The notes: generated by a model not told the origin, from the sequence alone. DNA of 6,863 bases from CAYGHG01 sp964349515 (GCA_964349515.1 CAYGHG010000128.1:1-6863), one strand, 5' to 3'. Positions 1 through 6,542 are shown, numbered from the stretch's first letter. Numbers and translations are program-made.

Positions 1-2
1 TG

Positions 3-131
3 CCACCGGCGCGCACAATACAAGGCGCAGGCGGAAAAATAACACTGCCGGCCGCGGATGAGGATGGTTACAATTTACAAATTGCAATTTACAAGTTGAT
101 AGAACAAAAAACACAGGCAAGTATGTTTTAA
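3..131 (+). CDS. possible 3' end of a convergent plus-strand gene (partial, uncertain)
   Basis: A frame that is open from the window edge runs 42 codons to a TAA at 129-131. The first part is GC-rich and protein-like, with residues such as GKITLPAADEDGYNLQIAIY. The last 15 or so codons lie inside the dispersed repeat that begins near base 86, so if the gene is real, its C-terminus was supplied or altered by the repeat. It would converge on uvrB. No family is recognisable from so short a piece. A competing reading in the first frame ends at a TAA at 40-42 and also looks acceptable. The main argument for coding is that the GC-rich composition persists to about base 69 and then changes abruptly to AT-rich. 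Confidence 0.3.
   Translation, partial: PPARTIQGAGGKITLPAADEDGYNLQIAIYKLIEQKTQASMF
71..94. repeat. short direct and inverted repeat at the left edge of the dispersed element
   Basis: The decamer CAATTTACAA occurs at 71-80 and again at 85-94. The first copy also forms a near-palindrome, CAATTT-AC-AAATTG, at 71-84. It abuts the start of the 172-bp repeat and may be a remnant of its border. The pattern is directly visible, but its function is unknown. Confidence 0.5.
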
Positions 132-257
132 CTTTTGTCTTTTGGCTTCTTGGCTTTCTTATGGGTTATGGCTTAATGACTTAAAACTTAAAATCAAATC
201 CCCCTACGCCCCCTTTGCCCTTCAAGGGGTTACTATAAAGAGTGGGAAAGGGGGTTA
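86..257 (+). repeat. dispersed intergenic repeat, left copy (pairs with 6691-6863)
   Basis: This 172-base stretch aligns end to end with 6691-6863 in the same orientation. By hand count there are about 12 substitutions and one single-base indel in a T-run, roughly 92% identity. In order it contains an AT-rich lead with the word AGAACAAAAAACACAGG at 101-117. A stretch of degenerate TGGCTT-type words follows at about 142-176, then the twin CTTAAAA words. It ends in a C-run/G-run hairpin: CCCCCTTT at 209-216 pairs with AAAGGGGG at 247-254, around an inner CCCT/AGGG hairpin at 218-228. It ends with the TTA at 255-257, which is the uvrB stop codon read on the other strand. It looks like a miniature palindromic-type intergenic element. 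No transposase and no target-site duplication can be recognised. Confidence 0.85.
209..254 (-). terminator. hairpin directly after the uvrB stop (possible 3' processing or termination structure)
   Basis: On the minus strand the transcript leaving uvrB would immediately enter an 8-bp stem, CCCCCTTT (from 254-247) with AAAGGGGG (from 216-209). The long loop between them has its own small hairpin. A second G-run follows at 205-201. The stem is strong, but there is no clean U-tract right after it, only a loose T-rich stretch, so a classical Rho-independent terminator is doubtful. It could instead protect the 3' end or be only a property of the repeat. The stem is seen in the sequence; the role is inferred. 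Confidence 0.4.
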
Positions 258-2261
258 TAAACTAAATTTATACTTCTTTTTTTTCTGCTTTAAGGACGCG
301 CCTTCCCGCACCTCTTCTATCCTGTCTCGCAGGAGCGCCGCCTGTTCAAAATTAAGGGCTTTTGCCTCTTTTATCATCTCTTCTTCCATCTGCCGAATCA
401 GGTCTGCCTTGTCTTTATAGGTAAACTCCCTCTCCTCTTCGGCAAGGGGCACTGTAAAATAATCCATTTCATAAACCGACTTTTCCAGCGGTGCCAGTTT
501 TTTTTCTATTGTTTTGGGGGTTATGTTGTTGTTTTTGTTGTACTCTCTCTGTTTTTTTCTTCTTCTGTCAGTCTCACCTATGGCTTTTTTCATGGAATCG
601 GTAACCATATCCGCGTACATTATTACTTTTCCTTCCACGTTTCTTGCCGCCCTGCCTATGGTCTGGATGAGCGAGGTGGCGGAGCGCAGGAACCCCTCCT
701 TGTCCGCGTCAAGTATGGCGACAAGCGACACCTCGGGTATGTCGAGCCCTTCCCTTAAAAGGTTAATGCCGATTAACGCGGTAAATTTCCCCTGCCTTAA
801 CTCCCTGATTATCTGCACGCGCTCCAGCGTATCTATGTCAGAGTGCAGGTATTTGCATTTTATGCCCTTGTCTGCCAGAAACGAGGAGAGGCTTTCCGCC
901 ATTTTTTTAGTCAGAGTGGTGACCAGCACCCTCTCGTTTTTCTCCGCCCGCTTTTTTATCTCAGCCATCAGGTCGTCAACCTGCCCTTCTGTCTTCTTAA
1001 TAATTATTTCCGGGTCCACCAGCCCCGTAGGGCGCACTATCTGTTCCGCGACATTAGCGCCGCTTTTTTCAAGCTCATATTTTTCCGGTGTGGCTGACAC
1101 AAAAACAGCCTGTTTTATCCTCGCCTCAAATTCGTCAAAAGTAAGCGGCCTGTTGTCATAAGCGCACGGCAGGCGGAAACCGTAGTTAACCAGATTTTCC
1201 TTTCTGGAGCGGTCACCCTTGTGCATTCCGTGCACCTGCGGCATGGTCACATGCGACTCATCCACAAAAAACAGAAAATCATCCGGAAAATAATCAATCA
1301 GTGTATATGGCGGCGTGCCCGGCTTTCTTCCCTCCATTATGCGCGAATAGTTTTCAATCCCCTTGCAGTATCCCATCTCAAGCAGCATTTCCATGTCATA
1401 TGTGGTGCGGGTTTTAAGCCTCTCATATTCTACCGGCCTGTCTTTAAAATCCTTGAGCCTGTTTTCAAGTTCCGTTTCTATCTCCTTTACCACTCCTTTT
1501 ACCGTATCCTCCGCCACCACATAATGCGACGCCGGATAAATAATGGTCCGCCGCAGGCGGTTTATGACATCCTTTGTAACCGGGTTTATCTCGCTTATGG
1601 CCTCCACTTTATCACCGAAAAACTCGACCCTGAGGGCATTCTCGGAATATGAAGGAAATATTTCAAGAATGTCCCCTTTTACCCTGAAAATTTTCTGGGA
1701 AAATTCAAATTCGTTTCTCGTGTACTGCATGGTAACCAGTTTTTCGGCGGCGTAATTTATGGAAATTTCCATCCCCTCCTCCAAAAAAAGGTCCATGCGT
1801 TTGTAATTTTCAGGCGAACCGATGCCGTAAATACAGGAGATACTCGCGACTATTATCACGTCGCGCCTTGTAATCAGCTTATAGGTGGCGGCCAGCCGCA
1901 TGCGGTCAAGCTCGTCGTTTATGGAAGAGTCTTTTTCAATAAACAAATCCCTGTGCGGCACATATGCTTCGGGCTGGTAATAGTCGTAGTAAGAAACAAA
2001 ATACTCCACCGCGTTATCCGGAAAAAACTGTTTGAATTCCATGTAAAGCTGGGCTGCCAGAGTTTTATTGTGCGAGAGTATCAGCGCGGGCCTGTTGAGC
2101 TCTTCTATCACCTTTGCCATCGTAAAAGTCTTGCCGGAACCCGTAACCCCGAGCAGGGTCTGGTATGGGCTCCCTTTTTTAATAGAAGAAACAAGTTTTT
2201 TTATGGCCTGAGGCTGGTCACCTGAAGGTTTGAAGCCGGAATTTAATTTAAATTTATTCAT
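255..2261 (-). CDS. uvrB: UvrB, excinuclease ABC subunit B
   Basis: This is the helicase-like damage-verification subunit of UvrABC nucleotide excision repair. UvrA loads it on DNA, it opens the strands, and it then recruits UvrC for incision. The protein has 668 residues, close to the usual 660-680. Walker A is GVTGSGKT (38-45) and the damage-gripping beta-hairpin is YYDYYQPEAYVP (91-102). Also visible are the DESH box (334-337), VSATP (388-392), HSD (473-475), motif V NLLREGLDIPE (500-510) and motif VI QTIGRAAR (533-540). A C-terminal UVR domain that contacts UvrC and UvrA spans about 615-652. The start is the ATG at 2261: its N-terminus (MNKFKLNSGFKPSGDQP) matches the family, and AAGGGTG lies 3 nt upstream. 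An in-frame extension back to 2324 would only read through an intergenic inverted repeat. The tail after the UVR domain is lysine-rich (KQKKKK), coded partly by an 8-base homopolymer at 277-284. No LexA-type box is recognisable upstream. uvrA and uvrC are not in the window. Confidence 0.98.
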   Translation of the reverse strand: MNKFKLNSGFKPSGDQPQAIKKLVSSIKKGSPYQTLLGVTGSGKTFTMAKVIEELNRPALILSHNKTLAAQLYMEFKQFFPDNAVEYFVSYYDYYQPEAYVPHRDLFIEKDSSINDELDRMRLAATYKLITRRDVIIVASISCIYGIGSPENYKRMDLFLEEGMEISINYAAEKLVTMQYTRNEFEFSQKIFRVKGDILEIFPSYSENALRVEFFGDKVEAISEINPVTKDVINRLRRTIIYPASHYVVAEDTVKGVVKEIETELENRLKDFKDRPVEYERLKTRTTYDMEMLLEMGYCKGIENYSRIMEGRKPGTPPYTLIDYFPDDFLFFVDESHVTMPQVHGMHKGDRSRKENLVNYGFRLPCAYDNRPLTFDEFEARIKQAVFVSATPEKYELEKSGANVAEQIVRPTGLVDPEIIIKKTEGQVDDLMAEIKKRAEKNERVLVTTLTKKMAESLSSFLADKGIKCKYLHSDIDTLERVQIIRELRQGKFTALIGINLLREGLDIPEVSLVAILDADKEGFLRSATSLIQTIGRAARNVEGKVIMYADMVTDSMKKAIGETDRRRKKQREYNKNNNITPKTIEKKLAPLEKSVYEMDYFTVPLAEEEREFTYKDKADLIRQMEEEMIKEAKALNFEQAALLRDRIEEVREGASLKQKKKKYKFSL

Positions 2262-2264
2262 ATG

Positions 2265-2271
2265 CACCCTT
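2265..2271 (-). promoter_or_regulatory. ribosome binding site of uvrB
   Basis: AAGGGTG on the minus strand, 3 nt before the ATG at 2261. The spacing is short, but it is the only purine-rich match near a start that fits the UvrB family N-terminus. It decides against the longer in-frame GTG at 2324. Confidence 0.6.
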
Positions 2272-2355
2272 AAGTTAATAAGACAAAAGACATGAGACAT
2301 AAGTATAGAACAGCCCTGTCTCACTTGTGTCTTGTGCCTTCTGTCTTTGAAACTT
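2271..2355. repeat. imperfect inverted array of AGACA-type words in the spacer upstream of uvrB
   Basis: The left arm (about 2271-2298) reads TAAGTTA then AGACAAAAGACATGAGAC. The right arm (about 2318-2355) reads as the complement with insertions: GTCTCA, TGTCTTG, TGTCTT, then AACTTA. The loop is about 19 nt. The arms match in blocks rather than base for base, so a long branched hairpin in the RNA between the TPR gene and uvrB is possible. Word use resembles the T-rich part of the dispersed repeat (CTTTTGTCTT at 133-142), which suggests a related class of intergenic filler. Confidence 0.5.
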
Positions 2356-2360
2356 AATAT

Positions 2361-3899
2361 TTACGATTTGTTCTTTATCTCTTCCAGCAGTTTTTTTACT
2401 TCCTGATTTTCGGGGTATTTCAGGGCGAGTTTGTTGTATATCCTCATAGCTTCTTTCATTTCAGACTGATTGACATATATGAATGCCGTGGTTATCAGGG
2501 AATCAAGGGTGTCTTCATTTACTATTATTTCACTGCTAAGGTTTTCGCCTTCCCCTATATCGTCGTTTAGTTCGGGTTCAGCCCTATGCGCGGCCTGCGG
2601 CGCCGAAACCTGCGCTTCTCTTTTTTCCCGGACTTTTGCCGCTTCTGTCTTAAGCTCCGGAACCGGTGTTCCCGGCACAGCCTCATTTATTTTCGGAACC
2701 TCGTATGCTTTCCGCAGATTGGCAAGCATCCTGCTCTTTGCGTCTTCATTAAGCGGGCCCGCTGCTGCCGGCAGTTCCTGCCCTGTTTCCTGTGTATGCT
2801 GTGTTTGCGGGGCGGCAGCGGCGGCCTCTTCTTTTTTCTTCAGCACTGCATTTTGAATCGCTTCTTTCTGCTTTTTAAATTTTTCCACAGCCTCCTGCTT
2901 CAGCCTTTCCAGTGTTTCCCTCTTTTTTGCCTCCTGCTCCTTCATAATACGCTGTATCTCTTCCTCTTTCAGCTGCTCGGATTCCTGGGCCTGCTCCAGT
3001 TTTTCTTTGAGCTCTACAGCCGCCTTTTTGATTATTTCAGCCTCCAACTCTTCATACTCTTTCTGTATCTTTTCCTCTTCCTCCATTATCATCCTGGCGC
3101 GCTCTTCCTCTTCCTTCATTATCCTGGCCATACGGTCTTCCATTGCCTTGCGTTTTGCTTCCTCCACCCTGTCTTTGGGTGAGTTGTCAATCCTGTCCCA
3201 CACCCTGTCCACAGAGGATTTCTGGGCTATCATCGTGTAAACATTGTGCAGTTTCTGCCTGAGTTCCTGATTATTAGGGGCCAGTTTAAGGGCGGTTATA
3301 TATGTCTCCACAGCGCCGTCATAGTCCCCGTTGGTTATATAATTGTTTGCCATTTTTTCAAACTTTTCCACTATCCCGCCCTGATTGTCAGCAGGCCTCA
3401 TTTTTCCCGCTTCTTTCAGTTTTCTCTCCCGCTCGTTGTATTCTATCTCCTCGTCGTTCATTTCCTTGATTTTTACGTTCACGGGAAATTCATCTGAATT
3501 GAACTCTTTCAGGGATTCATAGAGTTCCCTTGCAGCGGCGTAATCGTGGCTCAACGTTTTTCTTTCCGCATCACGCATCATCAGCCTTACGGCAGACTTA
3601 ATTTTTGTTTTAACCCTCTGCTCGTCTGGAAAATATTTGGAAACTTTTTTGGCGAGCCTTATCAGTTTGTCTGACTGCTCTTTTTTTTCAAGAATTATCA
3701 TAGTGCCAATATACGCTTCCAGGGCCTTGTCTGCATTTCCCCCCTTAAAGTATGTGTCTCCGAGCATGTTCATAATATTCGCGTCATCGGAATCCGAGGC
3801 ATTAAGTTTTTCATAGAGGGCTATGGCTTTTTTATATTCCTTATTCTGGTAATAGCCATAGGCCAGCTTTATGTGCAGCATCTTTTCTTCTTTTGTCAC
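2361..3899 (-). CDS. TPR and coiled-coil repeat protein of unknown role
   Basis: This 512-residue protein has no signal peptide and no membrane segment, so it is probably cytoplasmic. TPR-like helices lie at about 8-35 (with YYQNKEYKKAIALYEKL), 42-75, 110-135 and 180-213 (GDYDGAVETYITALKLAPNN). A last TPR stands alone at about 466-500 (MKEAMRIYNKLALKYPENQE). Between them, about 240-360 is a highly charged Glu/Lys/Arg helix that should form a long coiled coil. An Ala/Pro/Gln-rich flexible linker runs from about 358 to 460. TPRs usually bind partner proteins, so a scaffold or assembly role is likely, but no specific family is recognised. The start is the GTG at 3899, which has AAGGCGG 5 nt upstream; the ATG at 3881 has only a weak site. 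A strong promoter precedes it, and uvrB follows after 99 nt, possibly on the same transcript. Confidence 0.9.
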   Translation of the reverse strand: MTKEEKMLHIKLAYGYYQNKEYKKAIALYEKLNASDSDDANIMNMLGDTYFKGGNADKALEAYIGTMIILEKKEQSDKLIRLAKKVSKYFPDEQRVKTKIKSAVRLMMRDAERKTLSHDYAAARELYESLKEFNSDEFPVNVKIKEMNDEEIEYNERERKLKEAGKMRPADNQGGIVEKFEKMANNYITNGDYDGAVETYITALKLAPNNQELRQKLHNVYTMIAQKSSVDRVWDRIDNSPKDRVEEAKRKAMEDRMARIMKEEEERARMIMEEEEKIQKEYEELEAEIIKKAAVELKEKLEQAQESEQLKEEEIQRIMKEQEAKKRETLERLKQEAVEKFKKQKEAIQNAVLKKKEEAAAAAPQTQHTQETGQELPAAAGPLNEDAKSRMLANLRKAYEVPKINEAVPGTPVPELKTEAAKVREKREAQVSAPQAAHRAEPELNDDIGEGENLSSEIIVNEDTLDSLITTAFIYVNQSEMKEAMRIYNKLALKYPENQEVKKLLEEIKNKS

Positions 3900-3904
3900 T
3901 TGTA

Positions 3905-3911
3905 CCGCCTT
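3905..3911 (-). promoter_or_regulatory. ribosome binding site deciding the GTG start of the TPR gene
   Basis: AAGGCGG on the minus strand, 5 nt before the GTG at 3899. This is a near-consensus Shine-Dalgarno sequence with good spacing. The downstream ATG at 3881 would place this site about 23 nt away, so GTG is preferred. Confidence 0.75.
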
Positions 3912-3935
3912 TTCAGATATTTGAGGCTGAAGTTA

Positions 3936-3964
3936 ATTATATCCTGTTTTACATTCCTTTTCAA
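3936..3964 (-). promoter_or_regulatory. sigma70-type promoter of the TPR-uvrB unit
   Basis: On the minus strand there is a -35 TTGAAA (3964-3959, five of six consensus bases) and a perfect -10 TATAAT (3941-3936). The spacer is exactly 17 nt. Transcription would start near 3929, leaving a leader of about 30 nt that holds the AAGGCGG ribosome site before the GTG. It lies in the spacer downstream of the surface-protein gene, so the TPR gene, and perhaps uvrB, can be expressed independently of that gene. Confidence 0.75.
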
Positions 3965-4017
3965 TATGCCCTGCACCCGAAAATCATTTCCCGGGTTTTA
4001 TCCTGCGTTTGTCCTGC

Positions 4018-4049
4018 AGCACGGACTCGAACATAACCCGCGCCGTGCT
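4018..4049. other. GC-rich hairpin in the spacer between the surface-protein and TPR genes
   Basis: AGCACGG at 4018-4024 is the exact complement of CCGTGCT at 4043-4049, a 7-bp stem with an 18-nt loop. It lies about 50-80 nt past the surface-protein stop codon (4101) and upstream of the TPR promoter, so it could end or protect the upstream transcript. No T-tract follows on the minus strand, so an intrinsic terminator is not supported. The rest of the 3965-4100 spacer shows no gene. Confidence 0.4.
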
Positions 4050-4100
4050 TCAACCCAAAATTTCCGGCTTATGCCTTCTCTCTTTTTAACTTTAATTTCC

Positions 4101-4155
4101 TTATTTGGTCATCAGTTCTATTTCAACCCTGCGTGCGTTCTTTTTTATCAGTACC
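4101..4155. repeat. 55-bp unmerged contig overlap, left copy (identical to 4256-4310)
   Basis: These 55 bases, which end exactly at the first N, are identical to the 55 bases that begin right after the last N. They encode the last 18 codons and the stop of the surface-protein gene, with the stop at 4101-4103 in this copy. The simplest reading is that two contigs share an assembly k-mer and were scaffolded without being joined. It is an artefact rather than a biological duplication. Confidence 0.93.
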
Positions 4156-4255
4156 NNNNNNNNNNNNNNNNNNNNNNNNNNNNNNNNNNNNNNNNNNNNN
4201 NNNNNNNNNNNNNNNNNNNNNNNNNNNNNNNNNNNNNNNNNNNNNNNNNNNNNNN
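4156..4255. other. assembly gap of exactly 100 N (placeholder, probably no missing sequence)
   Basis: A run of 100 N, the usual placeholder for a gap of unknown size. The flanks are the same 55-bp sequence, so the true sequence most likely continues directly from base 4155 to base 4311. That would remove the N run and one 55-bp copy. Confidence 0.95.
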
Positions 4256-4310
4256 TTATTTGGTCATCAGTTCTATTTCAACCCTGCGTGCGTTCTTTTT
4301 TATCAGTACC
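4256..4310. repeat. 55-bp unmerged contig overlap, right copy
   Basis: This is the partner of 4101-4155, identical over all 55 bases. It begins at the first base after the N run and includes the stop codon (4256-4258) and last codons of the surface-protein gene. Confidence 0.93.
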
Positions 4311-6538
4311 TGTTCAACAGACGGGAAATAACTTCCGTCGCCTATGGCAAATGTATATATGCTTTCCGCCGGCACACCCGCCTGAAAAACAAGATAATCC
4401 GTGATTGCCTTTATCCTTGCGAGAGACAGCTCCAGATTTTTTTCTTTATCAGGGGTGTCCGCCGCATACCCTTTAATGAACAGGTTATAGTTTTTTGCGT
4501 ACTGCTTGACCGCGTCCGCTGCCTGGTTCAGGTAAGCGTATTCCCCCGGAGGCAGGTCATAACTCCCGGCCGCAAAATCCACGGCAGCCAGAGTAAGCTC
4601 AATCCCCATTCCTTCAAATTCAGGAAGCCTGCTCTGTATCATCCCTGTTGTTTCTGTAACTATTCCGTTTTTCTGATTTACCCTCACAGTGTAATAGTAC
4701 GGGCTTCCGCTGCGGGCATAAACATTGTTTTCATCCGCGCCGTTCCACGTCACGGCTCTCACCGCAGGCGAGCGGCCGTTAAATGCGGCCATAAGCCTCC
4801 CCGCGCCGTCCCTAATTTCAAGATCCCACGTCCTCACTCTGTCGCTGTCCCTGGCAGACGGCCTGAAAACAACACCGTTTTTTCCTGCAGTAAACAGCCG
4901 GTTTTCCGGGTCTGCGGAAAAACGGGATATGTATGTGTCCACAGTGAATTTTTCGCTCTGCTCATATACGTTTCCGGCAAAATCCCTGAGTGCGTAATTA
5001 ATCGTATACTCACCGTCAATAATTGTGTTTTCTAAGGCGTCTTTCCCGTCCCATGTAAGTTTTGCCGGTACGCCTTCTCCTGAGAACCTTCTTATTATCG
5101 AGCCTTTGCCGTCTTTAACAGCCGTCACCCAGGCCTCTATGTCGCTGTGGCGGGTATTAACGCTTATGTCCATCTTATTGAACCTGCTGCGCGGGTGCGG
5201 CGCGAAGTATTTTGGGGTTATATCCAGCCTGAAAGATGGTGCGGCGGTATCAAGGGAAATCATTCGGGATTTTTCATACGCCTTTACGCCTCCGGCTTCA
5301 ATAACAAGAACTGCCCTGTAATCTCCGTCAGGCAGGATTTTTTTTCCGGGCCCTGCTCCGTCCCATGTAACTGATTCAGGCATCCTGCTGCCGCCGCCAA
5401 ATTCCCTGACTACATTATCAGAACTGTCTCTTATCTCTATTTTCCACGCCGAATCAGACTCGCGGTCCGGTATGTTTTTTATCATAAAAACGGCTGTATC
5501 TTTTCTCTCGTCATTGTTTGGGGATATATACCGTGAGGATATATCAAAATCCAGGTTTTTAAAAGCAGCGGCATAATAATCTGCGGCTTTTTCCGGAGTT
5601 TCCATCCCAGGTTTTTTCTTTTCTGAAGGAGCCTCTTCCCCAAAAATATAACCTAAGTCAAATTTGTGGGAGTCTCCTAGGGCGCCCGGAATAAAAACGT
5701 AATTTACAGCAAATTCTTTTCTGGCGTAAGAAAGCCCGAAAGTAAACCTGTAATTGGGGTCCACGGCCTCTTTCCAGTTAAAACCGGCGCGTACCCCGAA
5801 TTCACCGGCATTTATGACATAAAACTTTTTTTCTCCGCCCAGGTGTATTGACGCCCTTGCAGGGAGCCCGCTCTCCCCATAGGCAGAGGCTTCAAAATCA
5901 AATGCTGCCAGCGCTGATTTGTCAAAAATATATGCGGCCCCGGCCTTAAAAACAGCGGGTACTTTTTCCCTGCCGCCGTTGTTCCAAATCATGGTGGTAT
6001 TTATATCCCGTATCATCACGCCTGCCCTGAGCTTATTGTCAAGAATCTCGGGAAAATAGAGTAATCCGAAATCAAAAGATGGCGCAAAACCCCACGCTTC
6101 GTAATCAATTATATATGAGTGGATGAATTTCATATTCGCGCCAAAAGCGCTCCTTTTTTGTTCATCCAGATAAAAGGCAAGAGACAGATAGTACAGATCC
6201 CTTCCAAAGTTTGAATCAGAGTGAAAGTTTTTCATTACTGAAATTCCGGCGCTCATATCAAGAACAGGTACAGGCTGCGCGTATGAAAGCCCCAGCGAAA
6301 ATTCAGAAGCTTTCAGGACGCTGTCACCGTAAACGCCGGCCAAAGGCGCGGTAACAAAAACAAGGCCCGCGGGATTCCAGAAATAAGCGGAATAATCATC
6401 GGCCACGGCGCAAAAAGCTCCCGCCATAGCGGATGCACGCGCCCCGGGAGCCTGAAGTATATCCTCCTTAGGGGCAACAGAGTAAACGCGCCCGCACACA
6501 AACACTATTAATAATGAAAGCATAACTGCTTTTTTCAA
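4256..6538 (-). CDS. exported barrel / Ig-like / OmpA-domain outer-membrane protein
   Basis: This 760-residue protein has four parts. Residues 1-20 are a Sec signal peptide: KK, a hydrophobic core, and a likely cut after VYS. There is no lipobox. Residues 21-300 look like a PorV/UPF0164-type outer-membrane barrel, with the signature GARASAMAGAFCAVADDYSA followed by WNPAGL (32-59) and many alternating aromatic strands. A Lys/Glu/Pro linker (302-318) leads to three FlgD-type Ig-like modules at about 333-430, 437-535 and 540-632. Each has the TWDG or TWNG turn (391, 495, 597), and the first two have a DGxY strand. The third module is degenerate. An OmpA-like domain closes the protein (about 648-758; FAAGSY, LFIKGYAADT, NLELSLARI, NARRVEIEL) and should bind peptidoglycan. 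The start is the TTG at 6538, because it gives the signal peptide its lysines and has GAGAGGG 4 nt upstream. The ATG at 6523 would lose both. The stop TAA is the first triplet after the N run, so the gene is complete. The likely role is an outer-membrane-to-wall link; any transport role is unproven. Confidence 0.88.
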   Translation of the reverse strand: MKKAVMLSLLIVFVCGRVYSVAPKEDILQAPGARASAMAGAFCAVADDYSAYFWNPAGLVFVTAPLAGVYGDSVLKASEFSLGLSYAQPVPVLDMSAGISVMKNFHSDSNFGRDLYYLSLAFYLDEQKRSAFGANMKFIHSYIIDYEAWGFAPSFDFGLLYFPEILDNKLRAGVMIRDINTTMIWNNGGREKVPAVFKAGAAYIFDKSALAAFDFEASAYGESGLPARASIHLGGEKKFYVINAGEFGVRAGFNWKEAVDPNYRFTFGLSYARKEFAVNYVFIPGALGDSHKFDLGYIFGEEAPSEKKKPGMETPEKAADYYAAAFKNLDFDISSRYISPNNDERKDTAVFMIKNIPDRESDSAWKIEIRDSSDNVVREFGGGSRMPESVTWDGAGPGKKILPDGDYRAVLVIEAGGVKAYEKSRMISLDTAAPSFRLDITPKYFAPHPRSRFNKMDISVNTRHSDIEAWVTAVKDGKGSIIRRFSGEGVPAKLTWDGKDALENTIIDGEYTINYALRDFAGNVYEQSEKFTVDTYISRFSADPENRLFTAGKNGVVFRPSARDSDRVRTWDLEIRDGAGRLMAAFNGRSPAVRAVTWNGADENNVYARSGSPYYYTVRVNQKNGIVTETTGMIQSRLPEFEGMGIELTLAAVDFAAGSYDLPPGEYAYLNQAADAVKQYAKNYNLFIKGYAADTPDKEKNLELSLARIKAITDYLVFQAGVPAESIYTFAIGDGSYFPSVEQVLIKKNARRVEIELMTK

Positions 6539-6542
6539 TTTA

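Noticed and set aside
142..257. A small plus-strand reading frame inside the repeat, open in both copies (peptide containing LASWLSYGLWLN and LKLKIKSPYAPF).
   Set aside because: Every codon that differs between the two copies changes the amino acid (D/G, A/T, L/P, V/G, G/E), so there is no sign of protein-level constraint. There is no ribosome site, and in the left copy the frame runs into antisense uvrB.
2262..2324. A longer UvrB N-terminus starting at the GTG at 2324 (21 extra residues).
   Set aside because: The added residues have no counterpart in the UvrB family, and the DNA is an intergenic inverted repeat. The ATG at 2261 has its own ribosome site.
2262..2360. A LexA/SOS box upstream of uvrB.
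   Set aside because: The only symmetric element is ACAG-CC-CTGT at 2310-2319, which is inverted and mis-spaced compared with CTGT-N8-ACAG. No GAAC/GTTC pair with proper spacing is seen. A lineage-specific LexA motif cannot be excluded.
2470..3497. Several plus-strand frames opposite the TPR gene, rich in Phe, Leu and Ser.
   Set aside because: These are antisense shadows of the charged Glu/Lys-rich coiled-coil region. They lack ribosome sites and recognisable domains.
4018..4049. A tRNA T-arm look-alike (GTTCGAGTCC on the minus strand).
   Set aside because: The bases flanking the loop do not pair as a T-stem, and no anticodon arm or acceptor stem can be built. It is part of a simple 7-bp hairpin.
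3965..4100. A short minus-strand frame containing HGAGYVRVRAAGQTQDKT.
   Set aside because: It has no start codon with a ribosome site, is under 40 residues, and ends across the TPR promoter region. It is probably chance in a GC-rich spacer.
3873..5035. Plus-strand frames running through the N gap.
   Set aside because: They are open only because N does not make stop codons. They lie antisense to the surface-protein gene and spacer.
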